A stretch of 64,000 bases of DNA from Streptomyces sp. NBC_00102 (GCF_026343115.1 NZ_JAPEMC010000001.1:1798001-1862000); one strand, 5' to 3'; shown: positions 39,183-50,903, counted from the first letter of the stretch. Made by a program: numbers and translations. Notes: generated from the letters alone by a model not told the origin.

Positions 39183-39923
39183 ATGACGACGACGAGCAGG
39201 ACGAAGGTGACCACGTGCTCGGTCGAGTACCCGGCCGACGGCCTGACGATGGTCGGGCACCTCGCGCTCCCGGAAGGCGCGGGCCCCCGGCCGGCCGTCC
39301 TGATCGGGCCCGAGGGACCGGGGCTGAGCGACTTCCAGCGCCGCCGCGCCGACGCCCTGGCCGAGCTGGGTTACGTAGCGCTGGTCTTCGACATCAACGG
39401 CGGACGCTGGTTCGACGACCCTGCGGAGATGCTCGCGCACGTGACCCCTCTGCTCGCCGATCCCGACCGGATGAGGCGGATCGGCCACGCGGCACTGGAC
39501 GTGCTGCGCGCCGAACCCAGGACCGATCCGGACCGGATCGCCGCCATCGGTTACGGCACCGGGGGTGCGATCGCGCTGGAACTCGGCCGTGACGGCGTCG
39601 GCCTGCGCGGGATCGGGACGGTCAACGCGCTGACCACCGGCCGACCGGGCGAGGCGGCGCGCATCCGGTGCCCCGTGTGGGCCGGGGTCGGGTCGGAGGA
39701 TCCGATCATGCCGCCCGTCCAACGGGAAGCGTTCACCGCCGAGATGCGTGCTGCGGGCGTGGACTGGCGCTTGGTGGTCTACGGAGGCGCCCTGCACGCC
39801 TTTCACCATCCGACGGACGGCCTGACCGTACTCCCGGGCGTCGGTCACCACCCGGTGCACGCGCGGCGGGCCTGGCGCGACGTCGTCGGTCTGCTGGACG
39901 AGTGGGTGCCCGTGACGGAGTGA
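39183..39923 (+). CDS. Dienelactone-hydrolase-like protein lacking the nucleophile
   Basis: A 246-residue alpha/beta-hydrolase of the dienelactone hydrolase family. The fold motifs are present: GPRPAVLIGPEGPGLSDFQR, the acid region VGSEDPIMPPVQ and the His region GALHAFHHP. The nucleophile elbow, normally GxCxGG or GxSxGG, reads GYGTGG, so the catalytic Cys/Ser is replaced by Gly. It may be inactive, use another residue, or bind ligands. ATG 39183 has no strong ribosome site. Standalone gene. Confidence 0.8.
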   Translation: MTTTSRTKVTTCSVEYPADGLTMVGHLALPEGAGPRPAVLIGPEGPGLSDFQRRRADALAELGYVALVFDINGGRWFDDPAEMLAHVTPLLADPDRMRRIGHAALDVLRAEPRTDPDRIAAIGYGTGGAIALELGRDGVGLRGIGTVNALTTGRPGEAARIRCPVWAGVGSEDPIMPPVQREAFTAEMRAAGVDWRLVVYGGALHAFHHPTDGLTVLPGVGHHPVHARRAWRDVVGLLDEWVPVTE

Positions 39924-40063
39924 GCCGGTCGACTGCGCCCACCCACCCCCGGAGCCTCGGCCACGGACCGCCGGCCCCCGGCCCCCGGCGCCCCAAGCCG
40001 GTGCCCGTGACCGCGTGCCCACCGTGGTCCGGTCCACAGACCCGAACAGGTGAGAATGGGTGG

Positions 40064-40309
40064 GTGAGCGATGTGAGACATGTGCTGGTGCTGCCCGACC
40101 GTGACGCCGCCCAAGAGGTGGCGGAGGAGCTCCCCGACCGCTTCACCGTCGGGGAGGAACCGCAGCTGCTGAGGGACGCGCTCGCCGGGGAGGACGACGC
40201 CGAGGACGCCCAGTGGCTGGTTGTCGTGGAAGACCCGGACGGGCTGCTCGACGCCGCCGCCCTCGACGCGTTCGCGGCGGAGTACGAGGGCTGGCTGGAG
40301 ACCCCCTAG
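40064..40309 (+). CDS. Small acidic conserved protein
   Basis: An 81-residue acidic protein (pI low by eye) with a regular alpha/beta pattern: VRHVLVLPDRDAAQEVAEEL, then WLVVVEDPDGLL and FAAEYEGWLETP. It resembles small conserved Streptomyces proteins of unknown role. GTG 40064 is the likely start since coding character begins there. No membrane segment or metal motif. Confidence 0.65.
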   Translation: MSDVRHVLVLPDRDAAQEVAEELPDRFTVGEEPQLLRDALAGEDDAEDAQWLVVVEDPDGLLDAAALDAFAAEYEGWLETP

Positions 40310-40381
40310 GGCAGCCCTGGCTCGCGACTCCCGGGCTCCCGGCCGTCAGGGAGCGCTGCCGCCCGGGAGCCCTGCCGGGGT

Positions 40382-41266
40382 TCAGCTCTTCTGGACGATC
40401 TGGATGTCCATCTCGATGGAGATGCTGGAGCCGACGACCGCGATCCCCTTGGCCAGCATCGTCTGCCAGGTGAGGGTGAAATCTTCGCGGTGCAGTTCGG
40501 TGGTGGCCCGGCAGGCTGCCCGGGCCTCGCCCTCCAGCCCGTTGCCGAGACCGAGGTACTGGGTCTCCAGCGTGACCGTGCGGCTGACGCCGTGCAGGGT
40601 GAGCGCGCCGGTGACGGCCCATCGGGTCCCGCCGCGGTGGACGAAGCGCTCGCTGTAGAACTCCAGCGTCGGGAAGCGGCCGACGTCCAGGAAGTCGCCC
40701 GAGCGCAGGTGGTCGTCACGCATCTGGACGTTGGTGTCGATGGAGGCGGCGTCGATGATCACGTGCATCGCCGAGTCCTCCATGTGCTCCGCGATACGGA
40801 TGGCACCGGCGAAGGTGTTGAACCTGCCGTGGACGCGGGCCATGCCGATGTGCCGCGCCACGAAGCCGATCTGGCTGTGCGTCGGCTCGATCTCCCAGTC
40901 GCCGGGGGTGGGGAGCTGCGGGGGCTGCGACAGCTGGAGGCGTACGTCACCGAGGCCCGCGTGCCCGTTCTCGGTCACCGTGACCGATCCGTGGAAGGGA
41001 GTGAAGCCCTCGGAGGTGACACCCAGTCGGTATTCGCCCGCCGGCACCGCGGCAAGGATTCTGCCGTACGGGTCGGTGTCGCCGCCGAAGACCCTGCGGC
41101 CCGAGGCGTCCGTGACGACGAACTCCGCCTGCAGAACCGGCTGGTCGACCGGGTCCAGTACCCGGCAGCTGATCATGCCTGCGGACTGCGGCACGGTGAC
41201 ACCGGCGAGAGCGCCGCTGGACGCGGCACCCGCCTGTCCATTGCTGCGAAACAAACGGCCGAACAT
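40382..41266 (-). CDS. YceI-family protein with N-terminal carboxypeptidase-regulatory-like domain
   Basis: A 294-residue protein in two parts. Residues 30-115 resemble a carboxypeptidase-regulatory-like beta sandwich (DASGRRVFGGDTDPYGRILA, VPAGEYRLGVTSEGF). Residues 120-294 are a YceI lipocalin-like domain (WEIEPTHSQIGFVARHIGMA, GRFNTFAGAI, LTLHGVSRTVTLE, REDFTLTW). YceI domains bind polyprenoid or fatty ligands. No signal peptide is seen, so it is probably cytoplasmic. ATG 41266 follows GGGAG. Confidence 0.88.
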   Translation of the reverse strand: MFGRLFRSNGQAGAASSGALAGVTVPQSAGMISCRVLDPVDQPVLQAEFVVTDASGRRVFGGDTDPYGRILAAVPAGEYRLGVTSEGFTPFHGSVTVTENGHAGLGDVRLQLSQPPQLPTPGDWEIEPTHSQIGFVARHIGMARVHGRFNTFAGAIRIAEHMEDSAMHVIIDAASIDTNVQMRDDHLRSGDFLDVGRFPTLEFYSERFVHRGGTRWAVTGALTLHGVSRTVTLETQYLGLGNGLEGEARAACRATTELHREDFTLTWQTMLAKGIAVVGSSISIEMDIQIVQKS

Positions 41267-41479
41267 GCTGCACTCCCGGGGGCGATCACCTGAGGGCCCC
41301 TACAGCTGGACGTCGTTGTCGGAGCAGCGGCCCACCGACGAAAATGCATTCGATCACTCTTGCCGCGTTCGAGGCAAACAGAGCCTCTCATGCGGGGATG
41401 GCTGGAGCTGTGCCGGGCTGCTACCGAAGATCCTTATTGACGCCACCTCTCACACATTGATCCGTATTGCGGACCATCC

Positions 41480-41527
41480 ACCTCTACCGTCCACCCCCAC
41501 CGTCCACCCCTGCCGTCCGCCCCTACC
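41480..41527. repeat. Short 12-bp repeats at comEC 3' end
   Basis: About four variants of ccgtccacccct in tandem, running into the comEC stop codon. Low information. Confidence 0.5.
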
Positions 41528-44105
41528 GGCGGCCCACCACCCGTAGTCCCGCTCCCGCGCCGCTCACGGCGATCGCCCCGTCCACATCCGTACGCAGGAC
41601 CTTCGCGCCGCCCGCCGCCAGCGCCGCCACCGTGCGCGGGGCAGGGTGCCCATACGGGTTCTGGGCACCGCATGAGATGAGCGCGACCCTCGGTCGCAAC
41701 CGGCGCGTCAGCCGGGGGTCCTGGAACCCGGAGCCGTGGTGCGCCACCTTGAGCACGTCCACGGCGGACAGCTCGGGATGCGCGCGTATCAGCGCCTGCT
41801 GGGCCGGGGGTTCGAGGTCGCCCAGGAGCAGCAGCCGCAGGCCGCCGCGCGCCGTGACCAGCAGGGTGACGCTGGAGTCGTTCGGCTCCACCGGTACGCC
41901 ACCGACCGCCGCCCCCGCGGCTCCCAGCACTCCCGGCGCTCCCGGCACTCTCGGCGGTCCCGGCGCTCCCGGCGCTCCCGGCCACAGAACCTGCCAGTCC
42001 AAGGCCCCGATACGCCGGTGCTCCCCCGCGGCCACCGGGATCACCGGCACTCCCGCGGCGGCGCTGGTCCTCCGCACGAACGCCGCCTGCTCCGCGGGCT
42101 GTTCGAGGCCGGTCGTCTGGACCGCGCCCACCGACCGGCCCCGCAGTACGCCGGGCAGCCCGCGTACGTGGTCCGCGTGGAAATGCGTCAGCACCAGCAG
42201 CGGCACCCGTCTCACGCCCAGTTCCCGCAGGCACCTGTCCACGGGGGCCGGTTCGGGCCCCGCGTCCACGACGACCCCCGCCCCCTCCCCCGCCGCGAGC
42301 ACCAGCGCATCGCCCTGCCCCACGTCGCACATGGCGAAGGCCCAGCCGGGCGGGGGCCATCCCGTCACCATGCGGGTCAACGGCACGGGTCGGAAAACCG
42401 CGAGGACGAGCAGGAGAGCGGCGGCCGAGCAGACCCAGGGGTGCCGGCCCGCGTGGCGGGCGCCCGCCACCGCGAGGAGCGTCGCCCCGGCGAGCAGCGC
42501 CGCCCCTCCCCAGCCTCCGGGCCAGGCCGCCTCCGCCCCGGGCAGCCCGGCGCCCGTTCTGGCGATGACGGCGATCCACTCCACCGGCCACCCCGCGATC
42601 CGGGCCAACAGCTCCGCCGCGGGCATCGACACCGGCGCCACGGCCAGCACGGCGAACCCGAGGACCGTCGCGGGCGCCACCGCGAACTCGGCGAGCAGGT
42701 TGCACGGGATCGCCACCAGGCTCACCCGGGAGGCCAGCACCACGATCACGGGCGCGCAGACGGCCTGCGCCGCCGAGGCGGCGGCCAGCACCTCGGCGAG
42801 CCTGGACGGCACCCCCTTCCGGGACAGGGCCGCTCCCCAGCGTGGCGCGAGAGTGAGCAGCGATCCGGTCGCGAGGACGGAGAGCAGGAAGCCGTAACTC
42901 CGCGCGAGCCACGGGTCGTACAGCACCAGCAGGAGAACTGCCGCCGCCAGCGCGGGAATCAGGGCTCGGCGCCGGCCGGTCCCGATGGCCAGGAGCGTGA
43001 TCAGTCCGCACGCCGCCGCGCGCAGCACGCTCGGCTCCGGGCGGCAGACGATCACGAAGGCGAGAGTGACCAAGCCGCCGACGAGCGCCGTCGCCCGCAG
43101 GGTCAGCCCCAACCGGGGCGCGAGCCCTCGCCGTTCGGCGCTCAGGGCGGCGCTCGGTGGGCCGATCAACAGAAAGAGGAGAATCGAAAGATTTGCCCCG
43201 GAGACGGAGAGCAGGTGAGTGAGATCGGTGGACCGGAAGGCGTCGTGCAGCTCGGTCGGGACGCGCGAGGTGTCACCGACCACCAGCCCGGGCAGCAGCG
43301 CTCGGGCGTCCGGGCCGAGGTCCTCGGTGGCCCGGCGCAGCCCCTCACGCAGCTCCCCCGCCAGCCGCTGCGCCGACGCGGGCCCGGTGACGATCCGTGG
43401 TGCGGTGCCCGCCGCCACCCGCAGAGTGGCCGCGCTCCGCTCACCCTCCCGCATCGGGGGCACGAGCCGGCCGCCGATCCGCAGGGCGGTCGAGGGCAGC
43501 AGGCTCTGCCATGCGTGAGTCGCGGCCCCGTCCCCGGGCGACACCATCAGGACGACCGGCGTACGGAGCCGGTACGCCTCCCCGCCCCGCCCGGAGCCGG
43601 ACCGGGAGGCCGGCCCCACGAGGCGGGTGATCTCGGCATCGATCAGCAGCAGGGCCGGCATGCTCCGGCTGCCGCGTACCTGGGCCCGCGTCCGTACCGG
43701 ATCGGAGGTGACGGTCACCTCCGCCTCCACCTCCGCGTGGGCCCGCGCCAGCCCCGGTACCGGCCCCCGGCGCACATCGGCCCCATGGAGTCCCGCCGAG
43801 GCGGCCCCCGCCGCGGCGCAGAGCAGTACGGCGCTCACCGCGATCCTCCCGCCGGGCCGGCCACCCCGCTCGCCCCGTGCCGCACGCAGGAGCACCAGGG
43901 AGGCCGCGAGCAGGACGGCGACCCCTGCCGCCGTCCAGGCCCCCGGCGCGACGAGGCAGAGAGCGGCCGACGCCCATGCGGCGAGGGCCAAAAGCACCAA
44001 CCGCAGATCGGCCGGCCCCTCCTGCCCCTCGCCCGTCCCGGTACGCGTACCGGGAGCGTGGGCGGCGGAGCCCTCTCGGCGGACCGTGCCGGTGTCCGGG
44101 GTCAT
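41523..44105 (-). CDS. comEC: ComEC/Rec2-type DNA uptake channel protein
   Basis: An 860-residue protein with the full ComEC layout. An N-terminal membrane/OB part comes first. The Competence domain membrane core (HLLSVSGANLSILLFLL is diagnostic) is central. The C-terminal metallo-beta-lactamase domain shows VLTHFHADHVRGLPGVL, VLLLGDLEPP-like and KVAHHGSGFQD segments. In competent bacteria it carries single-stranded DNA inward. ATG 44105 overlaps the comEA stop by four bases. Streptomyces is not known to be naturally competent, so the role is open. Confidence 0.92.
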   Translation of the reverse strand: MTPDTGTVRREGSAAHAPGTRTGTGEGQEGPADLRLVLLALAAWASAALCLVAPGAWTAAGVAVLLAASLVLLRAARGERGGRPGGRIAVSAVLLCAAAGAASAGLHGADVRRGPVPGLARAHAEVEAEVTVTSDPVRTRAQVRGSRSMPALLLIDAEITRLVGPASRSGSGRGGEAYRLRTPVVLMVSPGDGAATHAWQSLLPSTALRIGGRLVPPMREGERSAATLRVAAGTAPRIVTGPASAQRLAGELREGLRRATEDLGPDARALLPGLVVGDTSRVPTELHDAFRSTDLTHLLSVSGANLSILLFLLIGPPSAALSAERRGLAPRLGLTLRATALVGGLVTLAFVIVCRPEPSVLRAAACGLITLLAIGTGRRRALIPALAAAVLLLVLYDPWLARSYGFLLSVLATGSLLTLAPRWGAALSRKGVPSRLAEVLAAASAAQAVCAPVIVVLASRVSLVAIPCNLLAEFAVAPATVLGFAVLAVAPVSMPAAELLARIAGWPVEWIAVIARTGAGLPGAEAAWPGGWGGAALLAGATLLAVAGARHAGRHPWVCSAAALLLVLAVFRPVPLTRMVTGWPPPGWAFAMCDVGQGDALVLAAGEGAGVVVDAGPEPAPVDRCLRELGVRRVPLLVLTHFHADHVRGLPGVLRGRSVGAVQTTGLEQPAEQAAFVRRTSAAAGVPVIPVAAGEHRRIGALDWQVLWPGAPGAPGPPRVPGAPGVLGAAGAAVGGVPVEPNDSSVTLLVTARGGLRLLLLGDLEPPAQQALIRAHPELSAVDVLKVAHHGSGFQDPRLTRRLRPRVALISCGAQNPYGHPAPRTVAALAAGGAKVLRTDVDGAIAVSGAGAGLRVVGRR

Positions 44106-45145
44106 GGCCGCACCAGGGGCCGGAGATCGGCGAACCGCCGGTCGCCGATGCCCGTGACTTCCCGCAGTTCGTCCACGGAGCCGTATCCGCCGTGCTCGAC
44201 GCGGTAGTCGACGATGTGCTGGGCCAGGACGGGCCCGACCCCCGGCAGCGTCTCCAACTGCTCGGTGGTGGCGGTGCCGAGGCTCAGAGGTACGGCCGGC
44301 GCCTGCCCTCCGCCGCCCGGACCCGGCACCCCGGCAGGTCCCGGAGGCTGCGGGGCCGTGGGGAGTCCCACCACCACCTGTTCGCCGTCCACAAGAATCC
44401 GGGCGCGGTTGAGACCGGTGAGATCCGTCCCCGCGACCACGCCCCCGGCCGCGCGCAGCGCGTCGGCGACTCGCGCTCCGGCCCTCAGGTGCTGGACCCC
44501 CGGCCGCCGCACCTTGCCGTTGACGTCGACCACGATCCGGTCACCGGCGGCCTCGGCCTCGTGAGCGGCGGTCGGCGGCAGCCGTGGCGGTGACGTCGGC
44601 GGGAGCGACGGCGACTCGGCCCCGACGTGCTCCGTACGTGGTACGGCGGCCCCCTCGGCCGCCACCCGCACCGCTTCGGGCACGCGTACGCCCTCAGGTC
44701 CGGCCGACCAGAAGTGCGCCCCGGCCAGGACCGCGAGGCCGGCCAGCACCACGCCGAGGGCGGCCGCCGTCCTCGGTTCGAGGCCGCACCGCAGCTGGAA
44801 CCAGAGAGGTAACCGCTCACGGAGTGCGGACGCACCGCGCCGCGGCACTCCCGTCCACCCCGGCGAGGGCCCGGCGTCCCCCTCCGCCTCGTCCTCCCCG
44901 GCATCGCCGAGCAACGCGTCGGCCCGCCGCCGCGCGGCGACCGCCGCCTCCTCGACCGGCCTGCCCCTGGCACGCCGCCCCGGACGGGCGCCCGGAGCGA
45001 CACCGGCGACGGCCGCACCGGTGTCCGAAGGGACAACCGTATGAGAGGGGCCCGCAGGCAGCGAGGTCGCGGAGCCGGGAAGATCCGATACGTCGAGGAC
45101 GGGTGCGGAGGAGAACGAGCGCGGAGAAGCTGATCGAGGAGCCAT
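44102..45145 (-). CDS. comEA: ComEA-like helix-hairpin-helix DNA-binding protein
   Basis: A 347-residue protein. A long Pro/Ala-rich cytoplasmic N-terminus precedes one membrane segment near residues 120-140 (AALGVVLAGLAVLAGAHFW). The exported C-terminal part has a SLBB domain (IVVDVNGKVRRPGVQHLRAG) and helix-hairpin-helix motifs (TATTEQLETLPGVGPVLAQH, DELREVTGIGDRRFADL). These bind double-stranded DNA. It is coupled to comEC by an ATGA overlap. Confidence 0.9.
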   Translation of the reverse strand: MAPRSASPRSFSSAPVLDVSDLPGSATSLPAGPSHTVVPSDTGAAVAGVAPGARPGRRARGRPVEEAAVAARRRADALLGDAGEDEAEGDAGPSPGWTGVPRRGASALRERLPLWFQLRCGLEPRTAAALGVVLAGLAVLAGAHFWSAGPEGVRVPEAVRVAAEGAAVPRTEHVGAESPSLPPTSPPRLPPTAAHEAEAAGDRIVVDVNGKVRRPGVQHLRAGARVADALRAAGGVVAGTDLTGLNRARILVDGEQVVVGLPTAPQPPGPAGVPGPGGGGQAPAVPLSLGTATTEQLETLPGVGPVLAQHIVDYRVEHGGYGSVDELREVTGIGDRRFADLRPLVRP

Positions 45146-45287
45146 GCCTCAGGACGTTAGGCACTTCCGCGCGAACCCGCCGAGCAGCCTCGATTTCCGT
45201 GGAAAACCGCCCAGTTGTGGATAACTCCACCACCCGCAGGGGTGACAACGCCCCCGAAGAAACGACGACCGGCAGGCCGCCGATCGC

Positions 45288-46133
45288 TCACCGGGCCGAA
45301 ATCACCGCTCCGAGCAGCCCCGGCCCCGTGTGCGCGCCGATCACCGCGCCGACCTCGCTGACATGCAGGTCCACGAGCCCCGGCACCCGCTCCCGCAGGC
45401 GTTCCGCGAGCCGCTCGGCCCGCTCCGGAGCCGCGAGGTGGTGCACCGCGATGTCCACCGCCCCCGCACCCGCCTTCTCCGCGACGATCTCCTCCAGCCG
45501 GGCGATGGCCCGGGAGGCCGTCCGTACCTTCTCCAGCAGCTCGATGCGCCCGTCGTCGAGCTGGAGCAGCGGCTTCACGGCGAGCGCGGACCCGAACAGT
45601 GCCTGGGCCGCACCGATCCGGCCGCCCCGGCGCAGGTAATCGAGGGTGTCCACGTAGAAGTAGGCGGACGTGACACGGGCCCGGCGTTCCGCCGCGAGCA
45701 CCGCTTCGTCCAGTCCGCCGCCGGCCTCGGTCGCTTCCGCCGCGGCCAGCGCGCAGAAGCCGAGGGCCATGGCGACCATCCCGGTGTCCACCACGCGCAC
45801 CGGCACCGGGGCTTCCTTCGCCGCCAGCAGAGCGGCGTCGTACGTCCCCGAGAACTCGGCGGACAGGTGCAGCGAGACGACGCCGGTCGCACCCGCTTCG
45901 GCCGCCGCCCGGTAGGTCTCGGCGAAGACCTCCGGGCTGGGACGCGAGGTGGTCACCGAACGGCGCTTCTGGAGGGCCACCGCGAGCGACCGGGCCGAGA
46001 TCTCCGTGCCCTCCTCCAATGCCTGGTCGCCGAGGACGACGGTCAGCGGCACCGCTGTGATGCCGTGCCGCTCCATCGTCCGGGGAGGCAAGTAGGCCGT
46101 TGAATCGGTGACGATCGCGACATGGCGGGACAT
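45288..46133 (-). CDS. DegV-family fatty-acid-binding protein
   Basis: A 281-residue FakB/DegV protein that presents fatty acids to a fatty-acid kinase (FakA) for phosphorylation. Landmarks are HVAIVTDSTAYLPP at the N-terminus, KRRSVTTSRPSPEVF, SLHLSAEFSGTYDAA, and TLDYLRRGGRIGAAQAL, with the lipid-binding Arg and Ser residues of the family. ATG 46133 is the family start. No fakA is in the window. Confidence 0.92.
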   Translation of the reverse strand: MSRHVAIVTDSTAYLPPRTMERHGITAVPLTVVLGDQALEEGTEISARSLAVALQKRRSVTTSRPSPEVFAETYRAAAEAGATGVVSLHLSAEFSGTYDAALLAAKEAPVPVRVVDTGMVAMALGFCALAAAEATEAGGGLDEAVLAAERRARVTSAYFYVDTLDYLRRGGRIGAAQALFGSALAVKPLLQLDDGRIELLEKVRTASRAIARLEEIVAEKAGAGAVDIAVHHLAAPERAERLAERLRERVPGLVDLHVSEVGAVIGAHTGPGLLGAVISAR

Positions 46134-46316
46134 GAGCCGGAGATTACCTTCCGGAGCAGTGGTGCGGCAGCCCGACCCCGGGCCGCTGATCTTTACGGAC
46201 GGTGCGGGAGGCATCTTGCCACCTGCCAGAAAGCCACCCACCGCCTCGCATGCCCCGTACGCCCTCTCCGAAGCCCGGGCAGACGGAAACCAGTCCCGCC
46301 GTTCCCTGGCCGGCTC

Positions 46317-47099
46317 TCAGTTCGTCGTCTCCGGGCGGGCCGATTTCTGCCACAACCGGCTGATCCGCGCGGTGGGATCGGACTCCGGCAGCTCCCGCGC
46401 GGCCTCCGGCCCGGCGCCCGGTCCGGCCGGACCGAAGCCCTGGGACTGACCGGAGCCATGCGGCGCCCCAGACGTCCGGGACGGCCCGGCCGACCGAGGT
46501 GCCTGTGATGACCGAGGCGTCCGAGGCGCCTCCACCGGCTCCTCCACCGGCTCCTCCACCGTCCAGTGCCGCAGCGCCCCGGCCTCGACGTCGATCTGCG
46601 CGTTGAGGGCGTCCAGGTCGTCGTCGGCGAACCGCCTGGCCCGGTCGCGGGCGGCCCAGCGCAGCGAGTCGGCGGAGCGGGTGATGCGTTCCGTGCGCTC
46701 CCGCAGTCCGGGCATCAGGGTTTCGACCGTCGCCCGGTCGGGCTCCCGCTCCAGCCGCCTCAGCTCGTCGTCCAGCTCACGGCCGTGCGCGCTGAGCCGG
46801 TGGAAGAGCCCCAGGGACTCCGACAGCGAGGCGTCCTCGGCGATCCCGGCGCCCAGGGTCTCCTGGGTGGCGCGCATCGCGGTACGGAGGGAGAGCCTCA
46901 GCTGGGCCAGCTCGCCGGCGACGCCGGGCCGGCCGTAGCCCTTCGCCCGCAGGGTGGTCTCCTCGACCGTCCGGCGGGCTTGGGTGAATGTCCTGTCGAC
47001 GCCCCGCTTGGCGGCCTTGACGGCTTTCACCCCGACGTACACGCCGAGGCCCACGAACGCGACGAAAAGCAGCGCCAGGATCAAGAGCAGGGTCTCCAT
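46317..47099 (-). CDS. Single-pass membrane protein with long helical region
   Basis: A 260-residue protein, not assigned to a family. One N-terminal membrane segment (LLLILALLFVAFVGLGVYVG) is followed by about 150 residues of charged, probably coiled-coil helix (VKAVKAAKRGVDRTFTQARR; ELDDELRRLEREPDRATVE), then a Pro/Ser/Gly-rich tail. It resembles the 'secreted/membrane' hypothetical proteins found next to leuS in Streptomyces. Role unknown. Confidence 0.75.
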   Translation of the reverse strand: METLLLILALLFVAFVGLGVYVGVKAVKAAKRGVDRTFTQARRTVEETTLRAKGYGRPGVAGELAQLRLSLRTAMRATQETLGAGIAEDASLSESLGLFHRLSAHGRELDDELRRLEREPDRATVETLMPGLRERTERITRSADSLRWAARDRARRFADDDLDALNAQIDVEAGALRHWTVEEPVEEPVEAPRTPRSSQAPRSAGPSRTSGAPHGSGQSQGFGPAGPGAGPEAARELPESDPTARISRLWQKSARPETTN

Positions 47100-47235
47100 G
47101 AACGCCCCTCGGCAGTCGACGGTCGGATCGGATCATGAATCGGAGTGCGGAGTACGGATCGGGCCGGATCGGGTCGCAGTCGTGATGCGGCTCGGGCGTC
47201 CACCGGTGAAGGCCGCCCTCTCCACCGTAAACGCA

Positions 47236-47278
47236 ACGGGCAGGCCGAGGGTTCCGTCGGAACCCCCAACCTGCCCGT
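47236..47278. terminator. Terminator after leuS
   Basis: ACGGGCAGG pairs with CCTGCCCGT, with inner pairing GGGTTCC/GGAACCC. It lies about 100 bases past the leuS stop codon on the minus strand. Confidence 0.7.
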
Positions 47279-47379
47279 AGGGGAAAGCCCTGGCAGCCGG
47301 ACCCGGTGGGCCCGGGGCCACGGTGGGCGCCTCGTGACGAGGTCCCTACCCAGGCTCCCGGTGCCTCACGCGGGAACGA

Positions 47380-50253
<2,874 letters not shown>

Positions 50254-50320
50254 GATCCTCAAAGCTCCATCGATCGTCATCTGCCGGCGCCCGCGTCGAG
50301 GACGCGCGTCTACGGAAACG

Positions 50321-50345
50321 AAAAATCCCCTCGCACAGGAGGGGA
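50321..50345 (-). terminator. Intrinsic terminator in leuS leader (attenuator)
   Basis: On the minus strand the arms TCCCCTC (50339-50345) and GAGGGGA (50326-50332) pair, followed by TTTTT. It lies between the leader peptide and leuS, about 70 bases before the start codon. U-tract terminators are rare in this GC-rich window. Confidence 0.75.
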
Positions 50346-50389
50346 CGCCGCGCCGAGTCCGACCAGGCGTTCTCACCGGTCGGTAGTGA
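50346..50389 (-). promoter_or_regulatory. Possible pause/antiterminator hairpin of leuS leader
   Basis: On the minus strand CCGACC pairs with GGTCGG shortly after the leader stop codon. The sequence GGCGCGGC next to the terminator is complementary to GCCGCGC at the end of the leader open frame. These could form alternative structures depending on ribosome position. Inference from pairing only; no folding energy was calculated. Confidence 0.45.
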
Positions 50390-50428
50390 TCAGCGCGGCT
50401 CGCTAAGCAGAAGGCGTACGGCACGCAT
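50390..50428 (-). CDS. Leader peptide of leuS (three consecutive Leu codons)
   Basis: A 12-codon open frame, [12 protein letters not shown], with three consecutive leucine codons (CTT CTG CTT) followed by a stop and then hairpins and a U-tract terminator before leuS. There is no ribosome site. The hexamer TACCCT six bases upstream suits a -10 element for a leaderless transcript beginning at this ATG. The arrangement matches ribosome-mediated attenuation: leucine starvation would stall the ribosome on the Leu codons and prevent termination. It is too short for ordinary gene finders. Confidence 0.7.
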   Translation of the reverse strand: MRAVRLLLSEPR

Positions 50429-50655
50429 GGCGTCAGGGTACCGCACAGGGCCGGAACCTCACCGGGAGCGGTCACCGACTGGACGGGCGGCCGACAGGGG
50501 CCGGAGGGCCCGCCGGGAAGCGGAGGGCGCGGGAGCCGGCCGGGGGCCGGCAGGCGGCGGAAAGCTCTCCGAAACCGGAAGACACCCGGAAGACCCGGAA
50601 GGCACCCGACGAGCACACCGGCGAAACGCACCGGCAAAGGCAACAGGGAACGAGA

Positions 50656-50688
50656 AAGGCGGGCCATCCGATTCGGATGACCCGCCTT
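50656..50688 (-). terminator. Terminator after first tRNA-Ala
   Basis: AAGGCGGG pairs with CCCGCCTT, with inner CATCCGA/TCGGATG and one mismatch, followed on the minus strand by TTTCTCG. Directly downstream of the tRNA. Confidence 0.75.
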
Positions 50689-50696
50689 CTTCACTG

Positions 50697-50769
50697 TGGA
50701 GCTAAGGAGAATTGAACTCCTGACCTCCTGCATGCCATGCAGGCGCTCTACCAACTGAGCTATAGCCCC
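50697..50769 (-). tRNA. tRNA-Ala (GGC)
   Basis: A 73-base cloverleaf on the minus strand. The acceptor arm is GGGGCTA/TAGCTCC, the D arm is AGCTCAGTTGGTAGAGC, and the anticodon stem CCTGC/GCAGG holds loop ATGGCAT with anticodon GGC. The T arm is GGAGTTCAATTCTCC. CCA is not encoded. Identical to the copy at 51766-51838. Confidence 0.96.
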
Positions 50770-50903
50770 TTGTTTCTCGCCGCCGTCCGGTTTCCCTTGG
50801 CGACATCGAGAACATTACACGGCTTCCCCGGTGGTCCCCAAATCCATTCCAGACCTGCCCGATTTGACCGGTATGTACTGACGTTGCCGGCCCCGCCGCA
50901 CCC

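Noticed and set aside
45200..45230. Replication origin near comEA
   Set aside because: Only one DnaA-like box; an origin in Streptomyces has many, beside dnaA/dnaN.
50321..50430. T-box riboswitch before leuS
   Set aside because: I found no conserved T-box bulge sequence or specifier-loop arrangement; the leader peptide with Leu codons explains the region better.
50254..50754. N-terminal extension of leuS to 50754
   Set aside because: It would run through the terminator, leader peptide and tRNA; the normal start with ribosome site is at 50253.
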